From positions 1-12,963 of the forward strand of contig PLXB01000407.1 in assembly GCA_003151215.1 (NCBI GenBank): 12,963 bases of DNA. Direction: 5' to 3'. The position numbers and the translations under genes were made by a program. A model generated the notes under the pieces. It did no database searches and had not been told where the DNA came from. It worked only from the letters and a program-made list of their open reading frames with translations. The DNA is from Ignavibacteriota bacterium. Lineage in GTDB: Bacteria; Bacteroidota; Kapaibacteriia; Palsa-1295. The first letter of the stretch is position 1; every line of letters begins with the position of its first letter. This document shows, in pieces, positions 5,728 to 12,228 of this stretch.

Positions 5728-6273
5728 ATGAATAAGAGACTGTTTATGGTCTTATTAGGTTGCCGTCCAGAGGGACGAAATACCGAGCAACACGACATCT
5801 TCTTTGGAGTAGCCTCCTCTTTAGAAGATCTGATCCCGGAGATGAATGCCTTCTGGCCACACGTAGAACTCCATATCGATGCGTATCTCATTGTGGAAGT
5901 TGTCGAAGGATATGAAATTGTCATCACTCCACAGAAGAGAAAAGAAAATCCTTTAGAAAATAACCCAAAGCTATATTTCATCAATCTTGGCGGATACTCA
6001 CCCCCTGATTTTGAGGAATTTCATAAAAAGATTCTGGTGGTTGCTGAGGATATGTCATCAGCGATTAAGCAGGTTAAGAATGATGTCTTCTATCTTGCGG
6101 GACAGAATCAAAATACATCCGCCCGTTCACATGTCGATGATAAAATGGAAGTCGATAGTATTATTCCGGTGCAGGAATTGATCTTGGATTACAGAATCGA
6201 AGTAAGGAAAGCAGAGACAGAACCCTCCCAAACAAAACTACATATAGGGTATCTCTCTCTTTCAAAAATTTAG
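5728..6273 (+). CDS. DUF1543 domain protein, two copies
   Basis: A 181-residue cytoplasmic protein that I recognise as DUF1543. The first copy (about residues 3-65) has the typical LFMVLLGCRPEGRNTEQHD start, then IFFGVASSLEDLIPEMNAFWP and HIDAYLIVE. A second, less conserved copy begins about residue 82 with LYFINLGGY and includes FHKKILVVAEDMSSAIKQVK. No signal peptide, membrane segment or catalytic motif can be seen, and the function of the family is not known to me. A Shine-Dalgarno-like AGAAGGG lies about 9 nt before the ATG. The gene stands alone: a terminator precedes it and an 83-nt gap follows it, with no clear terminator of its own. The adjacent tRNAs are probably unrelated. Confidence 0.82.
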   Translation: MNKRLFMVLLGCRPEGRNTEQHDIFFGVASSLEDLIPEMNAFWPHVELHIDAYLIVEVVEGYEIVITPQKRKENPLENNPKLYFINLGGYSPPDFEEFHKKILVVAEDMSSAIKQVKNDVFYLAGQNQNTSARSHVDDKMEVDSIIPVQELILDYRIEVRKAETEPSQTKLHIGYLSLSKI

Positions 6274-6314
6274 CCCCTCTATTCTTTATTTCCACATCGT
6301 ACTAATTATTTTCA

Positions 6315-6342
6315 CCTGAGCAATAAATATATGCTTCTCAGG
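6315..6342 (+). promoter_or_regulatory. Hairpin covering the ribosome-binding site of the beta-barrel gene
   Basis: CCTGAG (6315-6320) pairs with CTCAGG (6337-6342), and AGCA with TGCT can extend the stem inward. The 3' arm overlaps the start of the Shine-Dalgarno GGAGAAG (6341-6347), so folding would hide it. Whether it regulates anything is inference. Confidence 0.35.
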
Positions 6343-6356
6343 AGAAGAATATTAGC

Positions 6357-7268
6357 ATGGTCGGCATGAAAAGTGTTGGCTTTTGGGAAGCTCAACGCTT
6401 TTTATGCATGGTTAAATATATTGCCGTTATCTTTGCCGTCCTCGTTGCCATAGGAATTAGTAAGCCTGCGGATGCCCAGCATTATGCTGCAAATGTGCTT
6501 TATTCCGACCGCCCGCTGCCCATTTTCATCGGTGTCGATGTGGGCGCAGGCTATACGATGTGGCAACATGGGACGCCTACTTACTTCGCAACGAATTATC
6601 CTTATTCGAGCGTCCCGGATACTATTCATGTTGGGTTTCCAGACGGGGCCACTCCACTCTTTGGATTTTTCGTCGGGCTTTCCGCCGATTTTTGGTTAAA
6701 CAATAACTGGGGTATCATCGCAAAGCTTAATTATAACGAACGGCGAGGTAACTGGAATGCGACGACAAATACACAAGGTGATGCCAATGGCGTTTTGACT
6801 GATATTCCGGTTACAAGCGATTTCACATGGATGCTGCGGTGTGCCTCTATAGAAGGATATGCAAGGTATAAGTTCACGAATCTTAGCGACTTTTACGTCG
6901 GAGCAGGGCTTGCTGTCACTGCCATCCTAAGCGATCATTACGATCTTACTCAGACGATCTCTGGTCCGGCAGGATATTCTTTCATTCAACTTGGGACGGG
7001 AAATGGTACGGGAATACAGTCCTATAACATTGGGGGCTCTCTCTCTTCCGAACTGGTGACAATGTTTGCCGAATTTAAACTCCTTGCCGGGTTTCCGTTC
7101 TCCATCGGTACTCGTTGGGTGCTTGCGCCCGAAGTTACACTTGGGCTTCCCCTTACTTCGATCTGGAGACCATCGGCGAAAGCAGATTACCAAACTAATG
7201 GTATTGCAAGTCCTCCGAGTCCTGTCACGATTACCGGACTCCTTACACTCCGCTATCAGATTCAATAA
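6357..7268 (+). CDS. Outer-membrane beta-barrel protein
   Basis: A 303-residue exported protein. A signal peptide is clear at MVKYIAVIFAVLVAIGISKP followed by ADAQ (from residue 18). The start at 6357 is supported by GGAGAAG 9 nt upstream and gives a long, polar n-region; starts at 6366 or 6408 are possible. The mature part has alternating hydrophobic/polar strands rich in Gly, Tyr and Phe (for example FIGVDVGAGYTMW, FGFFVGLSADFW, GIIAKLNYNERRG, FYVGAGLAVTAIL, FAEFKLLAGF) and ends in LLTLRYQIQ, an aromatic-containing last strand. This fits an 8- to 10-stranded OmpA/OprF-type barrel. It is followed 6 nt later by the PD40/OmpA lipoprotein, so the two probably form an operon and may form a complex at the outer membrane. 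No specific family name is supported. Confidence 0.8.
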   Translation: MVGMKSVGFWEAQRFLCMVKYIAVIFAVLVAIGISKPADAQHYAANVLYSDRPLPIFIGVDVGAGYTMWQHGTPTYFATNYPYSSVPDTIHVGFPDGATPLFGFFVGLSADFWLNNNWGIIAKLNYNERRGNWNATTNTQGDANGVLTDIPVTSDFTWMLRCASIEGYARYKFTNLSDFYVGAGLAVTAILSDHYDLTQTISGPAGYSFIQLGTGNGTGIQSYNIGGSLSSELVTMFAEFKLLAGFPFSIGTRWVLAPEVTLGLPLTSIWRPSAKADYQTNGIASPPSPVTITGLLTLRYQIQ

Positions 7269-7274
7269 CGGAAG

Positions 7275-8831
7275 ATGATGAATATGTTTGCTACAAAGAA
7301 AATAGGGTTTTTCCTGCTCGCTATTCCGCTATTATTTTGTGCGTGTGCTGCGAGCCACCAGGGACCGATCCTTACTGCAGATCAAGTCAAGAACCACCAG
7401 GACGTTATCGTACGGCATCTGGAAGGCGATCTCAATACATCTTCCGATGATTTTGCGTTGGTCCAGGGACCGGACGCCATCTACACTTATCTCACAAGCG
7501 ACCGTTCTGGTGGCGTGGGCAGGCAGGACCTTTACGAAGCACGAGCGCCACTTACGGCGATCAGTACGAACCAATATGGCAGCTTTGCCAGTATTCCGGA
7601 CATCAATACCAGTGAGAATGAAGGTTGTACGACCTTCACTCCCGATGGACATACGATGATCTTCGCTGCCGCAGGGAGATCCGATGGATTGGGATCGAGC
7701 GATCTGTATCAAGCCGATCTTATTGGTAGCAAATGGCAGAATATCCGTAATCTTACGGCGCTAAATACCAGCAGTTGGGAGTCGCAACCAAGCCTTTCTT
7801 CCGATGGACGGACGCTCTATTTCGTAAGCGACCGTCCCGGCGGTTATGGCAGGCAGGATATCTACGTTTCGACGCGAGTGGGTGATAATTGGACGGCCCC
7901 GCAAAATCTCGGGCCCATAGTGAACTCCGCTGAAGACGAGGCCTCACCTTTTATTGCCGCCGATGGGCGAACACTCTATTTTTCGAGCAATGGCTGGCCG
8001 GGTTTGGGTGGTTACGATGTGTACGTCACGCGCAATACGGGCGGAGTGTGGTCGAAGCCGGAAAATGCCGGTACTCCGATTAATAGCACTTCCGATGATT
8101 TGTTTTATTCCGCCGAATTAGGAACGCAGCACGCGTACCTTGCATCGAATCGCTCCGGTACCCTGGGTGGGCTGGATATTTTTTCTGTTGAACCAAATCC
8201 CTTTGCATCAGGTGGCGTCACAGTTGTCCGTGGTATCGTACGCGATGCGATAACTCGGCAGCCACTCAGCGCCGATATAACGATTACCGATCTTCAATCT
8301 GGCGAAGAGATTGCCAGGTTTCGGTCTGCAGATAGCACCGGTGATTATCTCGTAGTGCTTCAACCTGGTCAGACATATTCGATTACCGCACAGGCAGAAG
8401 GCTATCTTTTTTATTCGGATGTCTATGAAGTGACGAAAGATACGAATGTATCGCTTCGGCACGACATCTATCTTAGTCCGGCACTTACAGGAAAGACACG
8501 ACTACTCGTCTTTTTTGATTTCAATTCGGCAGTTCTAAAGCGCGAATCGTTTCCAGACCTAAATCGCGCTGCGGCGTTACTCAAAAATAATCCGAACATG
8601 AGTGTCACGGTTGCGGGATATACCGATTCGATCGGAACACCCGAAGTCAATCGCAAGCTCAGTGAAGTACGTGCCCATTCTGTGCTGGAATATCTTGTTT
8701 CACACGGTGTTCCCGCTACCCATGTTCAAGCTGTTGGTTATGGCGAGAGTAATCCGATCGCAACCAACACCACCGATGAAGGCCGCGCAATGAACCGCAG
8801 GGTGGAATTCCAGGTGCGGCAGAATAAATAA
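7275..8831 (+). CDS. PD40 beta-propeller / CRD / OmpA lipoprotein (PorE-like layout)
   Basis: A 518-residue envelope protein. The signal peptide ends in LLFCAC; Cys24 (or Cys22) is a likely but non-canonical lipidation site. Five PD40-type blades follow, seen as repeated DGRTLYF...SDR.GG.G..DIY units: about residues 69-90, 123-147, 177-199, 229-252 and 285-304. A carboxypeptidase-regulatory-like domain spans about 316-400 (VVRGIVRDAITRQPL). An OmpA-C peptidoglycan-binding domain spans about 408-515, with VFFDFNSAVLK, AGYTDSIG and LSEVRA; Asp451 and Arg466 are the expected peptidoglycan contacts. The order propeller-CRD-OmpA matches PorE of the type IX secretion system, but PorE also has an N-terminal TPR region, absent here. 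It probably ties the outer membrane or its barrel partner to peptidoglycan. Of the starts 7275, 7278 and 7284, the last best suits GGAAG at 7269-7273. Confidence 0.88.
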   Translation: MMNMFATKKIGFFLLAIPLLFCACAASHQGPILTADQVKNHQDVIVRHLEGDLNTSSDDFALVQGPDAIYTYLTSDRSGGVGRQDLYEARAPLTAISTNQYGSFASIPDINTSENEGCTTFTPDGHTMIFAAAGRSDGLGSSDLYQADLIGSKWQNIRNLTALNTSSWESQPSLSSDGRTLYFVSDRPGGYGRQDIYVSTRVGDNWTAPQNLGPIVNSAEDEASPFIAADGRTLYFSSNGWPGLGGYDVYVTRNTGGVWSKPENAGTPINSTSDDLFYSAELGTQHAYLASNRSGTLGGLDIFSVEPNPFASGGVTVVRGIVRDAITRQPLSADITITDLQSGEEIARFRSADSTGDYLVVLQPGQTYSITAQAEGYLFYSDVYEVTKDTNVSLRHDIYLSPALTGKTRLLVFFDFNSAVLKRESFPDLNRAAALLKNNPNMSVTVAGYTDSIGTPEVNRKLSEVRAHSVLEYLVSHGVPATHVQAVGYGESNPIATNTTDEGRAMNRRVEFQVRQNK

Positions 8832-9100
8832 GCTCCCTATTTAAAAACTCCTCTATTCAAATAGAAATAGGTGCTCAAAATCAAAGAATGTGTTTTTGGT
8901 TCATGAATACCTGGTTTTTTCGCACGTTTTCGCCATATTGCCTGTTCAAACATCCAATTTGATCCTATTGGTAGCCGCAACATTTGTGTTGCGATGGACG
9001 GTGTGGTGAGGCAGCATGGCGTCGTCTAAACCAGATTCCCATGCGTCATTGAAATGCAGTCGCTTGCAGATGTTTCACAACCTGTCATCCAATGAGACTG

Positions 9101-9118
9101 CGCACCTTAAAAGGTGCG
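9101..9118. repeat. Perfect hairpin CGCACCTT/AAGGTGCG
   Basis: An 8-bp perfect inverted repeat (9101-9108, 9111-9118) that can be lengthened by AGAC at 9095-9098 with TCT at 9119-9121. It has no T run on either side, so it is not a standard terminator. It lies about 270 nt past the OmpA-domain gene. Role unknown. Confidence 0.45.
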
Positions 9119-9225
9119 TCTAGCGGTGTTAAATTGGGGATATAAAGATTGAGAAAGAATAAATTCGATATAATAGAAACGTCATAAACAGCAAAAATAG
9201 TTCCATAAAAATATCGAACACTTAT

Positions 9226-9266
9226 AAAAAACACCCCTCCTTTTAAGAAGGGAGGCAGGGGGTGGT
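9226..9266. repeat. Dispersed repeat with hairpin and A/T tract (copy 1)
   Basis: The plus strand reads AAAAAACACCCCTCCTTTTA followed by AGAAGGGAGGCAGGGGG. On the minus strand this is a hairpin followed by GTGTTTTTT, so it looks like a terminator. A related unit, AAAAAACGCCCCCCTT with GGAAGGGGACG, lies at 10503-10530. Shared ends and centre suggest one repeat family. Confidence 0.5.
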
Positions 9267-9300
9267 TAACTTCTCTCTTCGGAATATGCACTAGGGCTCT

Positions 9301-9361
9301 TGTGTGGTCCGAGCTTCCAAGCTCGGTCATATTTGTGCGAGCTTGAAGCTGGCGCCACACA
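9301..9361. repeat. Compound palindromic repeat (TGTGTGG...CCACACA)
   Basis: A 61-bp unit with 7-bp inverted ends, TGTGTGG (9301-9307) and CCACACA (9355-9361). Inside lie two smaller palindromes, CCGAGCTT-CC-AAGCTCGG (9309-9326, perfect) and a weaker GCGAGCTTGAAGCTGGC at about 9338-9353. The nested form is like a REP/BIME-type element. No coding sequence is linked to it here. Confidence 0.6.
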
Positions 9362-9386
9362 GAGTATAAACACACCAGAGTATAAA
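9356..9386. repeat. Short tandem repeat CACAC(C)AGAGTATAAA
   Basis: Two copies in tandem: CACACAGAGTATAAA at 9356-9370 and CACACCAGAGTATAAA at 9371-9386, differing by one base of length. The first copy overlaps the end of the compound palindrome, suggesting duplication of its edge. Confidence 0.6.
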
Positions 9387-9487
9387 AAAGAAGATAGGAT
9401 TTTGCAGCACGTAAGACTTTTCTTTCGAAGATTGATCGGGTCTAATTTTATGTGGCGAAGAATTAGTTCGATGCCCCTATACAAGTT

Positions 9488-9525
9488 AAGCAAAAAATAA
9501 GAGGTAATGCAATGCATTACCTCTT
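9488..9525 (-). terminator. Terminator of the His-rich lipoprotein gene
   Basis: A perfect 12-bp stem AAGAGGTAATGC (9499-9510), loop AAT, GCATTACCTCTT (9514-9525). On the minus strand it is followed by ATTTTTT. It lies about 30 nt past the stop codon at 9557, with a direct repeat ATTCTTAATT (9527-9536 and 9541-9550) in between. Confidence 0.85.
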
Positions 9526-9526
9526 C

Positions 9527-9550
9527 ATTCTTAATTCCTAATTCTTAATT
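9527..9550. repeat. Direct repeat ATTCTTAATT x2
   Basis: Two exact 10-bp copies (9527-9536, 9541-9550) separated by CCTA, lying between the stop codon of the His-rich lipoprotein gene and its terminator hairpin. Confidence 0.55.
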
Positions 9551-9556
9551 TTTCGA

Positions 9557-10333
9557 TTACCACCCACGATGACGGACCCAGATCGCGTACTGCACCGGAG
9601 TGAGTATTGCGCGAACTGCAACATCGAGTTCAGCAAGGCAAGTGGAAAGATCCGCAGCGAAAGCCGAACGGAGTAAATTAGTCTCTGCCTCGTATTTGAC
9701 GATTGCACTGTCAAGCAAGGCTCGGGCGCTGTCGCGCGAATAGCGGTCGGAATCCAGTCCATTAAGAATCGCGATACGGCTATCACGGAATTCCTCTCGG
9801 AATGGCTTCAGTGCTACCTGGAAAGAATCTACGGATGCTGCAGCACATTGACGAAATGCTATCATCGCGTAGCCTATCTTAACCTTCTGAGAGTCTGTCA
9901 GAGCCAGGGAGTCCGTCCAATCGGTATGCTTGATGCCAATATGTACTCCATGAAAATGATGGGGGCCGGGGATATGGACGTGAATGTGGTTTAAATCACC
10001 ATAACCATGACCCTTCTTCAGGAAGTTGTGAATAAATTTATAATGGGCGTCTCCACCATGATCGAGCGCCGTGTAATAATCCTGCTCGTCGAGAAAGTAT
10101 GAATAATCGTTATCATCTTCTCCAGGCAGCAGGAGGTAGTAATCATCGGCTTCTCCGCTCGGAGAAGGCGTATAGAACTCATCCAGCGAAACGGAATTTT
10201 GCGCCGGTTGAGAGGGTGTCGGTTCCGATGAAAACTGGGTTGCGCAGGAAGTGAGGAGAGCCAGACAGGATATAGTTAAGGCTGTGAGGCAATACGTCAA
10301 CTGACGTTTGGAGGCATATATCGAATGGACCAT
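9557..10333 (-). CDS. Histidine-rich lipoprotein with LTxxQ-like motifs
   Basis: From the ATG at 10333 the protein has 258 residues; an in-frame TTG at 10345 is an alternative start. The signal peptide ends in the lipobox LLTSC, so it is a lipid-anchored envelope protein. After an acidic, Tyr/Asp-rich region (DDYYLLLPGEDDNDYSYF) comes a histidine-rich stretch of about 45 residues holding HIHVHIPGPHHFHGVHIGIK, a likely metal-binding patch. The C-terminal half is helical, begins with LALTDSQKVKIG and ends near ILTPVQYAIW, two LTxxQ-like motifs as in Spy/CpxP-type periplasmic proteins. Those relatives sense or buffer envelope stress or metals; a metal role here is inference. It stands alone, with a strong terminator downstream and no clear Shine-Dalgarno. 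Confidence 0.75.
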   Translation of the reverse strand: MVHSIYASKRQLTYCLTALTISCLALLTSCATQFSSEPTPSQPAQNSVSLDEFYTPSPSGEADDYYLLLPGEDDNDYSYFLDEQDYYTALDHGGDAHYKFIHNFLKKGHGYGDLNHIHVHIPGPHHFHGVHIGIKHTDWTDSLALTDSQKVKIGYAMIAFRQCAAASVDSFQVALKPFREEFRDSRIAILNGLDSDRYSRDSARALLDSAIVKYEAETNLLRSAFAADLSTCLAELDVAVRAILTPVQYAIWVRHRGW

Positions 10334-10807
10334 AGGGTTATTCAATTGATTGTTGGGTTAACTAAACGTAGTCTCTTAAAATAGACCAGTGTGGATATTG
10401 AAAACAACTTTCATACCGTCAACAGAGAGGAATCCATACGGGAAAGAGAAGATAAGCTGAATTCGCTTTCATCCCCCATCCCTTTTTTATTTTCCGGGAA
10501 TAAAAAAACGCCCCCCTTGGAAGGGGACGCCTTAAGATGTGATCCATTGTATCGAACGAGACCGATCACATATATATTGAGTGTGTCTGAATACAAGAAC
10601 GCTCGCAAGTGCTCTCGGTTACAAATTTTACTACAAGTTAATGTAAAATTTTTCAGGAAGGGTCTCATTGCAATAACATCTCTGTTGAAACTGCTAAGTT
10701 TAAAGTAGTTAGCTTAATACTACTACTTAACACGCTGCAAAGTCCGGAGTCACACCCCCCGATCAATTTAAATTACCTTTCGAAACCATTTCTTCCTTCA
10801 ATTTGCT
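10334..10807. other. Gene-free stretch between lipoprotein and transketolase genes
   Basis: It must carry the diverging promoters of both genes. A repeat/terminator unit is at 10503-10530. A palindrome-like AGTAGT/ACTACT lies at about 10702-10725 before the transketolase. The open frames present on both strands overlap the repeat and show no protein family. No clear -35/-10 pair was found. Confidence 0.45.
10503..10530 (-). terminator. Terminator-like dispersed repeat (copy 2)
   Basis: On the minus strand, CGTCCCCTT pairs with AAGGGGGGCG and is followed by seven T. No minus-strand gene lies just upstream, so it is probably a carried-in copy of the repeat family seen at 9226-9266 rather than a terminator that is in use. 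Confidence 0.5.
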
Positions 10808-11785
10808 ATGGCGGCGCATAATTGCTCATCGCTAATGGCACGACTGAATCATCAAATTTATCCGCTGGAGACTGGATTCCATGGGGCAACGCGCCCGGTT
10901 CCAGACCCCATTCTAATGGCTCGATATGGCTATGCCGAATTCAAGGCGTTTTCGAATTCTGCAGACTGTTCGGACGCAGCACTTCAGAAGATCGCGCAGG
11001 AAATTCGGCGCGATATTGTTCGCTCGCTTGTGGAAGCGAAGAGCGGACATTCCGGAGGGCCACTTGGCTCCGCGGATATTTATGCTGTGCTGTATTTCGG
11101 CGGTGTAATGCATTACGATCCGGCAAACCCCTGGCTGCCAGAGCGCGACCGTTTCATACTTTCCGCAGGTCATATGTGTCCCGTGCTCTACGCGACGCTT
11201 GCGAACGATGGATTCTTTCCGAAATCAGAACTTCTTACACTTCGAAAATTCAATTCCCGCCTGCAGGGGCATCCGGGGCGTGACATGGGGTTACCCGGAA
11301 TCGAAAGCACTACCGGCTCCCTCGGTCAAGGACTTGGAATTGCTGTTGGAATGGCGCTCGCCGATAAACGAGTCGATCGAAATGACCGGCGTACATACTG
11401 TATGACGGGAGATTTCGAACTGAGTGAAGGGGATATCAGGGAGGCGGCCCTTATTTCAGCGCACTGGGATCTCGACAATTTCACAATGATCGTCGATCGA
11501 AACAATTGCCAGATCGATGGCCGTACGGAAGACATCATGAAGCTAAATCCTGTCGGAGATAAATTCCGCGCATTCAACTTCCATGTTATTGAATGCAATG
11601 GAAATAATATCGGAGAGCTTCGCGGTGCTTTTGCAGAAGCAAAAACCGTCAAGGGCCGTCCGACGTGTATTGTTGCGGAGACCTTTATGGGTCGCGGTGT
11701 AAGCTTTATGGAAGACGATTACCGCTGGCATGGCAAGCCCCCGACATCGGAACAGGGTGAAGAAGCATTGAAGGAGCTTGTCTGA
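10808..11785 (+). CDS. Transketolase, N-terminal (TPP-binding) subunit
   Basis: One half of a split transketolase, which moves two-carbon ketol units in the pentose phosphate pathway; the C-terminal half is a separate gene elsewhere. The thiamine-diphosphate domain is clear: EIRRDIVRSLVEAKSGHSGG, DRFILSAGHM with its histidine, ESTTGSLGQGLGIAVG, and the TPP motif from GDFELSEGD to VDRNN about 30 residues on; then WHGKPPTSEQG near the end. The TPP motif has GDF where GDG is usual, and SAGHM replaces SKGHA. The full frame gives 325 residues; a start at 10916 would give 289, nearer the usual 270-290. Neither start has a good Shine-Dalgarno. The stop codon lies inside the left repeat of the GxxExxY cassette. 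Confidence 0.9.
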   Translation: MAAHNCSSLMARLNHQIYPLETGFHGATRPVPDPILMARYGYAEFKAFSNSADCSDAALQKIAQEIRRDIVRSLVEAKSGHSGGPLGSADIYAVLYFGGVMHYDPANPWLPERDRFILSAGHMCPVLYATLANDGFFPKSELLTLRKFNSRLQGHPGRDMGLPGIESTTGSLGQGLGIAVGMALADKRVDRNDRRTYCMTGDFELSEGDIREAALISAHWDLDNFTMIVDRNNCQIDGRTEDIMKLNPVGDKFRAFNFHVIECNGNNIGELRGAFAEAKTVKGRPTCIVAETFMGRGVSFMEDDYRWHGKPPTSEQGEEALKELV

Positions 11786-11821
11786 ACCTGGATTTATGGG
11801 ATGAATGGGATTTTTTGAATA
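11781..11821 (+). repeat. Left 41-bp inverted repeat of GxxExxY cassette
   Basis: Begins TCTGAACCTGGATTTATGGG and continues ATGAATGGGATTTTTTGAATA. It matches the reverse complement of 12229-12269 at 38 of 41 positions. Inside are three GGAT units spaced about 9-10 bp. The transketolase stop codon TGA (11783-11785) is bases 3-5 of the repeat. Confidence 0.88.
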
Positions 11822-11825
11822 GATT

Positions 11826-12221
11826 CTACTCCGGCCGATACTTCTTGTTTCGCAATCGGTGAAACGTAAGACGTTTCGAACCAAAATTAATGAGTAATCC
11901 GGTCTGAATATTGTATGCTTCAAGATAATTTAAAGCTTGGGCAATATGCACGTCACCGAGTTCTATAATAGCTTTGAGTTCAACGGAGATATTTCGATTA
12001 ACCAAAAAATCTACGTGTCGAGTGCCTAATAATTGAGCTTTGTAATAAATAGGCATTTCAAATTCCCTCTCGTACTCTATTCCTTGATCTCGAAATTCGA
12101 TCTCCAAACCGGCCTGATAAATAAATTCCTGAAACCCGTTGCCTAATTCGGTATGCACTTTCATAGCACATCCAATAATTTTTCGAGTGATTTCGAAGTC
12201 AGGAAGGTCTTTATCGTTCAT
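11826..12221 (-). CDS. GxxExxY protein, PD-(D/E)XK nuclease-like
   Basis: A 131-residue protein of the GxxExxY family, named for the motif seen here as GFQEFIY (Gly29, Glu32, Tyr35). The nuclease-like core is visible: Asp71 in RHVDFLV, and Glu81-Leu82-Lys83 in VELKAI, the ExK of the PD-(D/E)XK fold; AQALNYLEAY (95-104) is the following helix. All active-site positions are present, so it may cut DNA, though no activity is established for the family to my knowledge. Cytoplasmic, single domain. It lies alone between 41-bp inverted repeats: the start is 7 bp from the right repeat, so its ribosome-binding and promoter signals would have to lie within that repeat, and the stop is 4 bp from the left one. 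Confidence 0.9.
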   Translation of the reverse strand: MNDKDLPDFEITRKIIGCAMKVHTELGNGFQEFIYQAGLEIEFRDQGIEYEREFEMPIYYKAQLLGTRHVDFLVNRNISVELKAIIELGDVHIAQALNYLEAYNIQTGLLINFGSKRLTFHRLRNKKYRPE

Positions 12222-12228
12222 CGTACTT

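Larger units (their letters stand above)
8832..9556. other. Gene-free stretch rich in palindromic and direct repeats
   Basis: About 725 bp with no believable gene; short open frames overlap the repeats. Seen here: a GCAACA/TGTTGC hairpin (8977-8992), a CGCACCTT/AAGGTGCG hairpin (9101-9118), TTCGATAT/ATATCGAA arms (9164-9171 and 9211-9218), an AAAAAACACCCCTCC-type repeat (9226-9266), a compound palindrome (9301-9361) with a tandem repeat after it, and the terminator of the minus-strand lipoprotein. No clear terminator for the OmpA-domain gene was found. Confidence 0.6.

Noticed and set aside
8890..9009. A 39-codon hydrophobic plus-strand frame after the OmpA-domain gene
   Set aside because: It needs a GTG start without a ribosome-binding site and crosses a hairpin; too short to support.
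9085..9517. Open frames of 66-96 codons on both strands
   Set aside because: They are translations of the dispersed repeats (for example the PLPPFLKGG-like stretch), not genes.
10391..10708. Open frames of 85-105 codons on both strands before the transketolase
   Set aside because: They cross the terminator-like repeat and show no family or ribosome-binding site.
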